Assembly: GCA_016928775.1 (NCBI GenBank)
Contig: JAFGKD010000033.1
Coordinates: forward strand, 1-64,000
DNA length: 64,000 bases
Direction: 5' to 3'
Source of the DNA: Candidatus Zhuqueibacterota bacterium
GTDB lineage: Bacteria > Zhuqueibacterota > Zhuqueibacteria > Residuimicrobiales > Krinioviventaceae
Within the stretch, counting starts at the first letter, position 1. Each line of letters starts with the position of its first letter. The notes under the pieces were generated by a model, which was given only the letters and a program-made list of their open reading frames with translations, did no database searches and was not told where the DNA came from. The translations under genes and the position numbers were made by a program. This document shows positions 10,453-18,664 of the stretch, piece by piece.

Positions 10453-10536
10453 CCGAAGTGGTGGAATTGGTAGACACGCTATCTTGAGGGGGTAGTGCCT
10501 GACCAGGTGTGCGGGTTCGAATCCCGCCTTCGGCAC
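10453..10536 (+). tRNA. tRNA-Leu, anticodon GAG
   Basis: The sequence folds as a class II tRNA of 84 nucleotides. The acceptor GCCGAAG pairs with CTTCGGC at 10529-10535, and the discriminator A is at 10536. The D-arm contains AATTGGTAGAC. The anticodon stem CTATC/GGTAG encloses TTGAGGG, giving anticodon GAG. The long variable arm has CCTG/CAGG. The T-arm is GCGGG TTCGAAT CCCGC. The CCA end is not encoded. It sits 10 bases after secG. Confidence 0.96.
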
Positions 10537-10579
10537 AATTTATTTAACTTGAATGCTAATCAATTAATAGGAGAAGCCC

Positions 10580-11617
10580 ATGCTAACAAGAAACGCCTCG
10601 AAAGGTTTGGCAGTTTTCGTCGTCGTTCTGTTGCTGCTTGGAGCTGCTTTAGCTCAGGGCATCGAAGAGAAAAAAGCTCAATATGATGAAAAAGTGAAAG
10701 AGCTGAAAGAACTAAACGTTAAAATGGGAGCACAAGGGATATCTGCCGATGAGTACAACAAGCTCAAAGAAAGGTATGATGTACTCAATGCAGAAATCCG
10801 CGAATTGCAGACCGCCCTCAATGCAGATCAGGAATACATGAAAAAGATGAATGACGCCAAGTTGGCTTATAACGAGGGCAATACTCTTTTCAAACAGGGT
10901 CAATATGATGAAGCCGTAGCGGCCTATGATAAATCACTGGCTTTGGACCCATCTAATTCCAGCGCTTATCAGGGAAAGGGATTGGCCCTGACCAAGCAGC
11001 GTAAATATGACGAAGCTATTGGCGCATATGAAAAGGCGGTTGAAGCTGACCCGACAAACTATTCCGCTTATGCCGCTTTGGGAAAAGCCAACTATGATAA
11101 AAAAGATTATGATGCCGCCGTGGAAGCATATCAAAAGGCGGTTGAAATCAATCCTCAGCGCGAGACCAATATTTATATGTTGGCGCTTTCTTACACACGC
11201 CTGAAAGACACAAAAAACGCGATCAAGTATTACCAGATGGCAACCCAGGTCAAGCCGGATTACGAAAAGGCGTTCAACAGTCTTGGTGTTGCCTATATGA
11301 CTGATGGACAGGTTGAAAATGCAATCAATGCATTCGAGATGGCCATTTCAATAGATGAAAATTATGATGAAGCCTATTATCGTCTTGCAGCGGCGAATAA
11401 CAAGGTCGGTCGCTACCAGGAAGCATTGGATGCGGCTCAATCTTGTCTCAAAGTAACGAGAAAATTCAAGGGCGCCGCCAATTTTGAAGCCGGCACGGCG
11501 GCGAAAAAACTCGGCCGGGTCGAAGAAGCAAAAAGATATTTTGAAGCCGCTGCAACCGATCGTCAGTGGCGAAAATCTGCTGAATATGAACTTGACTTGA
11601 TCTCCCGCGGCCAATAA
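10580..11617 (+). CDS. Exported TPR-repeat protein
   Basis: The 345-residue protein has a signal peptide (1-25, ending ALAQ), then a charged coiled-coil segment of about 30-95. At least six tetratricopeptide repeats follow from about 96 to 330, with the usual pattern of A..Y..A and P at repeat ends (DPSN, DPTN, NPQR, KPDY). TPR domains bind peptides or proteins, so a periplasmic scaffold role is likely. The partner is unknown. TAGGAGAAG precedes ATG. It stands alone between the tRNA and a strong terminator at 11641. Confidence 0.85.
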   Translation: MLTRNASKGLAVFVVVLLLLGAALAQGIEEKKAQYDEKVKELKELNVKMGAQGISADEYNKLKERYDVLNAEIRELQTALNADQEYMKKMNDAKLAYNEGNTLFKQGQYDEAVAAYDKSLALDPSNSSAYQGKGLALTKQRKYDEAIGAYEKAVEADPTNYSAYAALGKANYDKKDYDAAVEAYQKAVEINPQRETNIYMLALSYTRLKDTKNAIKYYQMATQVKPDYEKAFNSLGVAYMTDGQVENAINAFEMAISIDENYDEAYYRLAAANNKVGRYQEALDAAQSCLKVTRKFKGAANFEAGTAAKKLGRVEEAKRYFEAAATDRQWRKSAEYELDLISRGQ

Positions 11618-11640
11618 TCTCGTTCAGTGACCAATAAATC

Positions 11641-11673
11641 AAGCCCACTCTTGCTTTGGAGGGTGGGCTTTTG
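11641..11673 (+). terminator. Rho-independent terminator after TPR gene
   Basis: AAGCCCAC at 11641-11648 pairs with GTGGGCTT at 11663-11670 around a loop of about 14 bases, followed by TTTT. It ends the transcript of the exported TPR protein and isolates the DUF362 gene that starts at 11700. Confidence 0.85.
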
Positions 11674-11699
11674 TCGTTTCATAACTCTATAAAGGAACA

Positions 11700-12590
11700 A
11701 TGCAGCAATTCACACGAAGACAATTTGTCACAACAGCCACCCTGGCTACTGCGGGCTCTCTCTTTCCCGCACAATCCAATGACACTCGCGCGCGCGTTGC
11801 TGTTGTCCGAAACGGCGAGCCCCCCGAACTCGTTCGGCAAGCAATTGATATGCTTGGTGGCATATCACACTTTGTTCAACCCGGGCAGTCCGTGCTCATC
11901 AAACCCAACATGAGCTGGGATCGACTACCCGAGCAAGCGGCGACAACGAATCCCGAAGCTGTCGCAGAAGTTGTGAGATTGTGCAAACAAGCGGGGGCGC
12001 GGCTCATTCGTATTGTTGATCGAACCTGCAATCGAGCTGAACGATGCTACTATCGAAGTGGTATCGAAAAAGCCGCAACCGCAGCAGGTGCTCAAGTTCG
12101 CCATGTCGTGCCCAGCCGCTTTGTTGACACAACCATTCCGAACGGCAGCCTGTTAAGCACCTGGCCTGTATATAAAGATGTCCTTGATGTCGATGTTCTC
12201 ATCAATATGCCCATCGCCAAACACCACACGATTCCCGGTGTGACATTGGGAATGAAGAATATCATGGGATTAATTGGCGGAGATCGTGGCGATCTGCACG
12301 TCGATTTTGATGTGAAAATCACCGATCTGAATACAATCATCCGTCCAGCGTTGACTCTTGTGGATGCGTATCGGATTTTGCGCCGAAACGGCCCCTCGGG
12401 AGGTAGCCTGGAAGATGTTGAGGAAAAAAGGATGGTGATTGCCGGCATTGATCCGGTCGCAACGGACGCTCGGGCCGTACAGCTTTTTGGTCTGGAACCC
12501 GATAAAATTGCTTATCTCGTACAAGCACACAAACGCGGCCTGGGTGAAGTAGACCTCACCAAAGTGGCCGTACATGATTATTCGTTCTAA
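11700..12590 (+). CDS. Tat-exported DUF362 protein
   Basis: This 296-residue protein begins with a twin-arginine signal, FTRRQFVTTATLATAGSL, so it should be exported folded. The rest matches DUF362, which occurs with or without ferredoxin domains and often beside iron-sulfur proteins. Visible family features are the IKPNMSWD segment near 63, a DRTCNR segment near 109-114, LINMPIAKHH around 162-171 and GMKNIMGLIGG. AAAGGA precedes ATG. The polyferredoxin gene starts 62 bases after the stop. The activity of DUF362 proteins is not established; a cofactor- or iron-sulfur-linked redox role is inference from the neighbour. Confidence 0.85.
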   Translation: MQQFTRRQFVTTATLATAGSLFPAQSNDTRARVAVVRNGEPPELVRQAIDMLGGISHFVQPGQSVLIKPNMSWDRLPEQAATTNPEAVAEVVRLCKQAGARLIRIVDRTCNRAERCYYRSGIEKAATAAGAQVRHVVPSRFVDTTIPNGSLLSTWPVYKDVLDVDVLINMPIAKHHTIPGVTLGMKNIMGLIGGDRGDLHVDFDVKITDLNTIIRPALTLVDAYRILRRNGPSGGSLEDVEEKRMVIAGIDPVATDARAVQLFGLEPDKIAYLVQAHKRGLGEVDLTKVAVHDYSF

Positions 12591-12652
12591 TAATCGCAAA
12601 ATAGATTTGACACTGGAGCCCTCTCTCCTGTTCATCGAGGAAAAAAGATAGC

Positions 12653-14191
12653 ATGAGAAAAGCTCGACAACTTTCACAAATATTTTTTCTTTTTCTGTTT
12701 TTTTTTCTCTTCTTGCAAGCACGCTTCCCGTATGAAAGACTGTTGCCCTCCGATCTCTTTTTGCGATCGAGTCCCCTCATCGCACTCACAACTTTTTTGT
12801 CCTCCTGGTCACTTGAGACAAAGCTTGTCCTCGGATTTATCATGTTAGTTTTGCCGCTGTTTTTAGGTCGTTTTTTTTGTGGCTGGATTTGTCCCCTGGG
12901 AACGACGCTGGATTTTTCCGATAAAGTTTTGTTTCACAGCAAGCATTCTCGCAACAAAAACGTGGCCACATCCTTTCGGGCGTGCAAGTTTGTTCTTCTC
13001 ATCGCTCTTGTCGTTGCCGCACTTTTTTCATTGCAGCTTGTCTGGTTCTTTGATCCCGTTGTGATTTTAACGCGGTTCTCGACTCTTGTGCTCTATCCAG
13101 CTTTTGCCGTTGCTGCCGGCTCTATTTTTGACGCCGCGTTCAAGTTGGGCATTTTTGAGGATCAAATTTATACCCTTTATCACTGGGCGCAAAAAACGAT
13201 ATTGCCGGTTACACCGCCGCATATCATCCATGGGCTCCCGGTTTTACTCTTATTCCTTGGAATTTTGGCCCTGGGATTGGTTGGGCGTCGGTTCTGGTGC
13301 CGGGCCTTCTGTCCCCTTGGCGCCCTGCTGGGAGTATTTTCAAAATATCGGCTCCTGAAAAGAAAAGTCGATTCCTCCTGCACATCATGCAGCATCTGTT
13401 ATGAAAAGTGCCGCATGCACGCCATAGCAGATGATGTCACATCTACGAATCCGATCGAATGTATCGAGTGCGGTGAATGTGTTGACGAATGCCCTTCGCA
13501 TTCGATTTCTTATGGTATCGACCTGCCAAAACAAAATGTCAACAGCAACGTCGATCTCTCACGTCGAAGAGTAATTTGGGCGAGTGTCGGCGGCCTTCTG
13601 GGGGCAATTTTTGTAAAAACGATACATTCCGGGACGGAAAAAACGGCGAGTGTCATCCGTCCTCCGGGAGCTGTTCCGGAAGCTCTTTTTCTCGACAAAT
13701 GTATACGATGTCAAGCGTGCACGCGTATATGTGCCTCAACCGGCGGTTGCTTGCAGCCCAGCCTCGCTGAAGCGGGTTTAGAGGGGTTATGGTCGCCCAT
13801 TGTGATCCCGCGACTGGGATACTGCGAATTTAACTGCACATTATGCGGCCAGATTTGTCCGACCGGCGCGATCCAGCCGCTAACACTCGAGAAGAAACAA
13901 CAACTCAAGATCGGCCTCGCTTTTATTGATCAAAATCGTTGTATTCCATGGCGCGAAAATAAAGATTGTCTCGTCTGCGAAGAACATTGTCCACTTGCCG
14001 AAAAAGCGATTAAATTTGATGTGCGTGAGGTACGGACGAATCAAGGTGATCGTCGAGTCGTTAGGTTTCCTTATGTGGATGAAAATCTCTGTATTGGCTG
14101 CGGTATTTGCGAAACCAAATGCCCTGTTTTGGGCGCGCCCGGGATATATTTAACCGCACAAAATAACCAAAGAATCATATCGGTCTCTTAA
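12653..14191 (+). CDS. NapH/NapG-like membrane polyferredoxin
   Basis: A 512-residue protein with about five membrane segments in residues 8-230 and two CxxxCP motifs (C76-C80, C216-C220), as in NapH, NosR and CcoG. Ferredoxin-type cysteine sets follow: C243/246/249/253 and C270/273/276/280. At 304-320 comes SRRRVIW plus a hydrophobic stretch, resembling a Tat signal or sixth membrane span. The C-terminal part has four more sets (from C350, C391, C439 and C480), like NapG. Electrons could pass from a quinol pool to periplasmic clusters. The layout suggests a NapH and NapG fused in one chain; the partner oxidoreductase is unknown. The neighbouring DUF362 gene is the likeliest partner. Confidence 0.85.
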   Translation: MRKARQLSQIFFLFLFFFLFLQARFPYERLLPSDLFLRSSPLIALTTFLSSWSLETKLVLGFIMLVLPLFLGRFFCGWICPLGTTLDFSDKVLFHSKHSRNKNVATSFRACKFVLLIALVVAALFSLQLVWFFDPVVILTRFSTLVLYPAFAVAAGSIFDAAFKLGIFEDQIYTLYHWAQKTILPVTPPHIIHGLPVLLLFLGILALGLVGRRFWCRAFCPLGALLGVFSKYRLLKRKVDSSCTSCSICYEKCRMHAIADDVTSTNPIECIECGECVDECPSHSISYGIDLPKQNVNSNVDLSRRRVIWASVGGLLGAIFVKTIHSGTEKTASVIRPPGAVPEALFLDKCIRCQACTRICASTGGCLQPSLAEAGLEGLWSPIVIPRLGYCEFNCTLCGQICPTGAIQPLTLEKKQQLKIGLAFIDQNRCIPWRENKDCLVCEEHCPLAEKAIKFDVREVRTNQGDRRVVRFPYVDENLCIGCGICETKCPVLGAPGIYLTAQNNQRIISVS

Positions 14192-14202
14192 AAATTAAAA
14201 CA

Positions 14203-15951
14203 ATGCATATCAACTTCAAATACATATGGAAAAGGCTGCGGCATCTTTTCGCGCCGCAAAAAAGGGACAAGGAGAGTAAAGATGCCTTGCCGCAACCCTG
14301 GCTCAAACATTATGATTTGGGAGTGCCAGACAAGATTTATATCCCCAGGATCACTCTCAACGATATCATGCAGCATTCTGCAGATATCCACAAAAATCGA
14401 ATTGCTTTTCGCTTTTTCGGCAAAAAATTCACTTTTCACAAGATGGAATCTATTGTGCAATGTTTTGCGGCTGCATTCCATGATGTGGGGATTCGGAAAG
14501 GCGACCGAATCGCTTTGCTTTTGCCCAATACGCCGCAATTTCTTTTCTCCTATTGGGGCGCCCTTCGAATTGGTGCGATTGTCGTTCCGATCAATCCACT
14601 GTTAGCGGGTCGCGAGATCAGCGCATTACTCGACATTGTTAATCCCAAAATATTTATCGCCCTGGATTCCATCTATGAAAAAATAGATCAGCAAAAAAAA
14701 CTTCAGAAGATTGATCATATCATCCTAACAGCAGTGGACGAGTTTATGCCCACGCTCGCTCGGCTCGTTTTTTCTCTGCAAAGAAGACGTTTTGGCAAGA
14801 GCGGCAAAACAAAACATTTATCCGGCATACAATTCAAAAATTTGGCAAAAAAAAGACCATTACTGTCTCTAGAAAATGTACGCCCCGCAGATACAGCTGC
14901 GCTCATTTTTACCGGTGGAGTGACGGGAATCCCAAAGGCCGTCGAGTTGACACATCAGAATTTGGTGGCGAATCTGCTGCAAACGCGTGCGTGGTTGGGT
15001 GACATCAGAGACGGCCATGACAGGGTGATGGGTGTATTGCCGTTTTTTCACAGCTATGGAATGACAACATGTCATCACCTCGCCATTCAAGTCGGTGCGA
15101 CGTTGATTGTAGAGCCTCGCTTCAATGTACAACGTATCATTCGGCTCATCAAAAAGTACAAAGTAACCATTTTCCCCGGCGTCCCAACCATGTATCGAGC
15201 CATCGTTGATGTGATCAGTGAGACGAAACAACGCCTCGACGATGTGCGAGTATGCGTGAGCGGCGGTGCTCCCCTGAGTGCAACATTGAAGCGGGAATTT
15301 GAACAACTCACGTCAAGCAAGCTGGTGGAGGGATACGGTCTCTCAGAAGCGTCACCGCTGACGCATTGTAATCCATTGTTTGGAAAACAAAAGCCTGGCA
15401 GTATTGGTCTGCCTTGTCCAAATACGCAGGCACGAATTGTGCATATCAAGACCGGCGAGACCGTACCGCCGGATACAAAAGGTGAGCTTTGGGTCAAAGG
15501 ACCACAGGTCATGCGAGCTTATTGGAAAAATGAAGCGGAAACGCGCAAAGTGCTCTCTGCGGACGGATGGCTCGCAACGGGTGATATTGCCCGAATGGAT
15601 CAGGATGGTTATTTTTATATCATCGACCGAAAAAAGGAAATTATCTTGTCCGGCGGATTTAACATTTATCCGAGTGAAGTGGAAGCGGTATTATTGATGC
15701 GTCCTGAGGTAAAAGAGTGTGCCGTAATTGGCATACCGGATAATTTTTACGGAGAGATCGTCAAGGCTTTCGTTGTTCTGCAACGCGGTAAATTGTGTGA
15801 AGAACAAGACCTTTTGGCTTTTTGTAGAATAAATTTGGCACATTTCAAAGTTCCGAAGAATATTACTTTTGTGCAGAGTCTGCCGAAAAACTTTCTCGGC
15901 AAAGTGCTAAAGAGAAATTTAATTCAATCAACAAATACGTCTTCAAAATGA
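14203..15951 (+). CDS. AMP-forming acyl-CoA ligase
   Basis: A 582-residue member of the ANL superfamily that activates a carboxylic (probably fatty) acid as acyl-AMP and transfers it to CoA. The P-loop is at 236-245, FTGGVTGIPK, a variant of the usual TGTTGxPKG. The YGLSEASPLTH and GWLATGDIARMDQDGYFYII motifs, DRKKEIILSGGFNIYPSEVE and the C-terminal catalytic Lys (K567 in LGKVLK) are present. An N-terminal basic extension of about 45 residues precedes the adenylation domain. It starts 11 bases after the polyferredoxin stop and may be in the same operon. Substrate chain length cannot be read from sequence. Confidence 0.9.
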   Translation: MHINFKYIWKRLRHLFAPQKRDKESKDALPQPWLKHYDLGVPDKIYIPRITLNDIMQHSADIHKNRIAFRFFGKKFTFHKMESIVQCFAAAFHDVGIRKGDRIALLLPNTPQFLFSYWGALRIGAIVVPINPLLAGREISALLDIVNPKIFIALDSIYEKIDQQKKLQKIDHIILTAVDEFMPTLARLVFSLQRRRFGKSGKTKHLSGIQFKNLAKKRPLLSLENVRPADTAALIFTGGVTGIPKAVELTHQNLVANLLQTRAWLGDIRDGHDRVMGVLPFFHSYGMTTCHHLAIQVGATLIVEPRFNVQRIIRLIKKYKVTIFPGVPTMYRAIVDVISETKQRLDDVRVCVSGGAPLSATLKREFEQLTSSKLVEGYGLSEASPLTHCNPLFGKQKPGSIGLPCPNTQARIVHIKTGETVPPDTKGELWVKGPQVMRAYWKNEAETRKVLSADGWLATGDIARMDQDGYFYIIDRKKEIILSGGFNIYPSEVEAVLLMRPEVKECAVIGIPDNFYGEIVKAFVVLQRGKLCEEQDLLAFCRINLAHFKVPKNITFVQSLPKNFLGKVLKRNLIQSTNTSSK

Positions 15952-15997
15952 CCGTCAAGGATATATTATTAACTGACGTTTGATAAACGAGTTAAAG

Positions 15998-16825
15998 ATG
16001 AACGAGCTTGTACAAACAGAACGATTCCGAGAAAACGGACTCAAATTAACACCTGCTTCTCGACGATCTGATACACGACTGGTGATTGAACTGATGTCGC
16101 TTTTTGAAAAGTACGAGAAGGAGGGTTTTCGAATTTTTGCGCTCGACGTACAAAGTTTATCCGATCTTTCCGAAGATTTGATCGTTCTCATGCTTGAAGT
16201 GAGCGCTCGACTGCGTCGATCGGGCGGTGATTTGTACGTTTACAATCTACATTATGATCTGCTGGAAGATGTGCTGACATTCAATCCAAAGCATTTCCTA
16301 ACCATTGCAGAGGATAGTTCAGATGCTGGAGGGCGGGATAAAAACAAAGTCAGAATTGCCCCATCATCAGAAAGGAAAAGTCCGTTACCCAATAAAGCTC
16401 TCGGCAAAAGCATTAACAGAATCGAGATTCCCTATAATGAAGATGAAGTTTATAAAGCATGCGACTTTGTATTGTCCAGGGCCAAACGAATGGGCTTTAC
16501 CGAAAATGAACTGAGTCGAATGAAAATCGCTGTCTACGAGGCCTGTCTGAACGCCATACAACACACCCGAAAAATGAGTCCCGGCGAAAAAGTGATTGTT
16601 GAAGTTGAAACGAATGAACATGCGATTCAAATCAATGTATATGATCGAGGTTTTGGCTTTGATCCAAGGAAGACAAAGGAATTTAATGTAACTGAAGCAG
16701 TGTCGCATCGTAAAACCGGCGGCATGGGACTGCACATCATCCGCCGTGCCATGGATGAGGTGGATTATCAGGCAGATCGATTGAACGGGAACAAGCTGGT
16801 TATGAAGAAATATCTGAGCCGCTGA
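15998..16825 (+). CDS. STAS-like domain fused to anti-sigma-type ATPase
   Basis: The 275-residue protein joins two parts that are usually separate. Residues 25-108 resemble a STAS (anti-anti-sigma) domain with FALDVQSLSDLS at the usual phospho-serine region. Residues 140-275 are an HATPase_c domain of the RsbW/SpoIIAB type, with E181 and N185 in the N box, DRGFGF at 216-221 and TGGMGL at 240-245. Such ATPases phosphorylate STAS serines or bind sigma factors. A TTG at 15980 would add six residues; I prefer the ATG at 15998. It could work with the SpoIIE phosphatase at 47732, but that link is inference. Confidence 0.8.
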   Translation: MNELVQTERFRENGLKLTPASRRSDTRLVIELMSLFEKYEKEGFRIFALDVQSLSDLSEDLIVLMLEVSARLRRSGGDLYVYNLHYDLLEDVLTFNPKHFLTIAEDSSDAGGRDKNKVRIAPSSERKSPLPNKALGKSINRIEIPYNEDEVYKACDFVLSRAKRMGFTENELSRMKIAVYEACLNAIQHTRKMSPGEKVIVEVETNEHAIQINVYDRGFGFDPRKTKEFNVTEAVSHRKTGGMGLHIIRRAMDEVDYQADRLNGNKLVMKKYLSR

Positions 16826-16892
16826 TATCTTTGTGCAATTTCGGACGAATGATTGTTGTTTTAATCACAAAGAAAAAATTTGAAAGCACCTT

Positions 16893-17114
16893 ATGATCGA
16901 TATTCATCTTTTAAGTTTTATTTTTGGCATTATACTGACTTTGGCTATTGTTGTCATAGTCGAACGATTGTATGGTAAAATATTCGGCAATCGTAAATTG
17001 CGTCAGCTTGAGCGTGAAACCATCAGGTTGAGACGTGTGGTACAAAAAAAAGATGAACTGATCAAAAAATCACTCAAAGAAATTCAGGAAAAGGAGAAAA
17101 AAAATGATGGATAA
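16893..17114 (+). CDS. Small membrane-anchored coiled-coil protein
   Basis: A 73-residue protein with one membrane segment at about 7-26 and then a strongly charged helix rich in Lys, Arg and Glu that should form a coiled coil. No family recognised. Its end overlaps the next gene by 11 bases, which indicates translational coupling. It opens a run of four short genes whose products all carry membrane or coiled-coil features. Confidence 0.65.
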   Translation: MIDIHLLSFIFGIILTLAIVVIVERLYGKIFGNRKLRQLERETIRLRRVVQKKDELIKKSLKEIQEKEKKNDG

Positions 17115-17415
17115 AATCAATAGATTACGAAAATCCGCGACGCATGGTGCCATTGGCGGCCTGGCGGGTTTTATCGTTGAACATGGATTGGAAAGCGCTA
17201 CGGGAATAGATTTTGTGAATGGCGTATTCGAGATCGCTGGCGCCACCCTGGGATTGGTAAATGCGAATAAAGACCTGATCAAGCAAGCCTACAATAGCGT
17301 CGTTCAAGTCACGGGCAAAGAGCCAAAAGATTTGACTCAAGATGAATGGGACGAGGTACGTAATAAATATCCCAGAGCGGTCGAATATCTGGAACGGGCT
17401 TTATCCCTGCAATAG
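17104..17415 (+). CDS. Small glycine/alanine-rich protein, unknown
   Basis: A 103-residue protein. Residues 14-60 are rich in Gly and Ala with a weakly amphipathic character (HGAIGGLAGFIVEHG, EIAGATLGLVNANKD). The end is acidic and helical. There is no signal peptide and no recognised domain. AAGGAG at 17091-17096 lies seven bases before the ATG, inside the previous gene, which it overlaps by 11 bases. The next gene follows 8 bases after its stop, so these genes form one operon. The role is unknown. Confidence 0.65.
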   Translation: MMDKINRLRKSATHGAIGGLAGFIVEHGLESATGIDFVNGVFEIAGATLGLVNANKDLIKQAYNSVVQVTGKEPKDLTQDEWDEVRNKYPRAVEYLERALSLQ

Positions 17416-17423
17416 AACTTTCG

Positions 17424-18077
17424 ATGTCATTTCTGTCCTCCATAGCGGTTGTGGTGGCAACCAGACTCGGCTACAAAATTGCCGAGAAAAAAAAGTGGCT
17501 GCCCTCGAGCGTATATCATCAATTGACATTAGCGAAATTACGCGACGGAAATCTGCGCGATGCGATCCGGCTGAATCATATCGCTTTGCAAAAAAAGCCG
17601 AATTATGAGAAAGCATTGATCGTTCAGGATGTGATCGCCATGCAGCGTGATGCGCTGTTCTCTCGCCTGACGCACGATATTAATCAGGAAACCGTCGCCA
17701 TTCAAGACATTGCAATTGTTAATAGAGTCCTCAGTCGCCAACTTTTTCGCGCAAAAATAGTGGCGCACTTTAATAAATTTCTCCCGTGGATACTTTTGTT
17801 TTTCAATATTTTTCTCTATCTTTTGGCATATTTCTTTTTCGTTGTTGGTTCAGATGCAGTCGCTGGCAGTCTCTTGAGTGCCGGTGCCATCGGTTGTACG
17901 GTGCTCATTGTTGCTCTTTTCCGATTCATGAACGACCTGCAAATTCGAAATAGCCTGCAGCAAAAAGAACTGTCAACGGCACAAAGATCCAAGGCGCAGG
18001 AACTCAATCTCCACAAACGTCGCTTGCGCGAATTGCAAAGTCAGCTCACTCAAACACGTTACCAGCTTCGGATTTAA
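17424..18077 (+). CDS. Membrane protein with TPR-like start and coiled-coil end
   Basis: A 217-residue protein. Residues 30-75 resemble a single TPR hairpin (LRDGNLRDAIRLNHIALQKKPNYEKAL). Two adjacent membrane segments lie at about 113-135 and 142-165. The C-terminal 50 residues form a basic coiled coil rich in Gln and Arg. No named family comes to mind. It lies between the Gly/Ala-rich gene (8-base gap) and the DUF2914 gene (4-base gap), so all four small genes should be made together, probably as an inner-membrane assembly. Confidence 0.65.
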   Translation: MSFLSSIAVVVATRLGYKIAEKKKWLPSSVYHQLTLAKLRDGNLRDAIRLNHIALQKKPNYEKALIVQDVIAMQRDALFSRLTHDINQETVAIQDIAIVNRVLSRQLFRAKIVAHFNKFLPWILLFFNIFLYLLAYFFFVVGSDAVAGSLLSAGAIGCTVLIVALFRFMNDLQIRNSLQQKELSTAQRSKAQELNLHKRRLRELQSQLTQTRYQLRI

Positions 18078-18081
18078 TAAC

Positions 18082-18585
18082 ATGCTAAAATCTCTGAAAA
18101 ATTTTAAATCATTCTGGATTTTAGAGGTCCTCCTCTTTGCTGCGGGTTTTTATATCGTTTATCGGGAGTTTGTGCCCGAAGAGACAAAAGAGAACATCGG
18201 TGAGGCGATCGCCAATGTCGGGTCCGGGAAGGATAGTTCGAGTGCACCGCAAGATATGTCGCAGACGATACTGGAAACAGCAGTGGTTTGTCTGGATATT
18301 GACGTTGAAAAAAAACAGCCGCTGTTACCAAAAGGCAGATTTAGCAAATACATTGATGTGCTGTATTGTTTCACAGAAATCTCTGGAAAAATTCCAAATG
18401 CACTTGTTCATGACTGGATTTATGAAGGCGAGGTACTTTACAGCCAACGTACTGTGTTGAATGGAATTGATACAAAAGCATGGACAAAAATGAGCATGTC
18501 CCCCGAAAAAACCGGCACCTGGCGTGTCAATATTCGCACCGACAACGGCCAGCTTTTAGGCTCTGCTGATTTTGTGCTCAAGTGA
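18082..18585 (+). CDS. DUF2914-domain membrane protein
   Basis: A 167-residue protein with an N-terminal membrane anchor (about 10-30), a short linker, and a DUF2914-like domain at 70-167. The family pattern is visible: VVCLDID, then YCFTEISG, HDWIYEG, a serine near MSMSPEKTGTWRV and LGSADFVLK at the end. DUF2914 domains occur extracytoplasmically in many Gram-negative bacteria and have no established function. It is the last gene of the small operon beginning at 16893. Confidence 0.75.
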   Translation: MLKSLKNFKSFWILEVLLFAAGFYIVYREFVPEETKENIGEAIANVGSGKDSSSAPQDMSQTILETAVVCLDIDVEKKQPLLPKGRFSKYIDVLYCFTEISGKIPNALVHDWIYEGEVLYSQRTVLNGIDTKAWTKMSMSPEKTGTWRVNIRTDNGQLLGSADFVLK

Positions 18586-18664
18586 ATCCAGTCATGAAAA
18601 AAGTTGAAACAAATTGACGATTCGCGCATCTTATATATCCAAATAATTTGCGTTGGAGGTGATT

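Noticed and set aside
18614..18642. Promoter-like TTGACG and TATATC before the zinc peptidase
   Set aside because: The spacing is 14 bases, too short for a normal sigma-70 promoter; no better -10 is seen.
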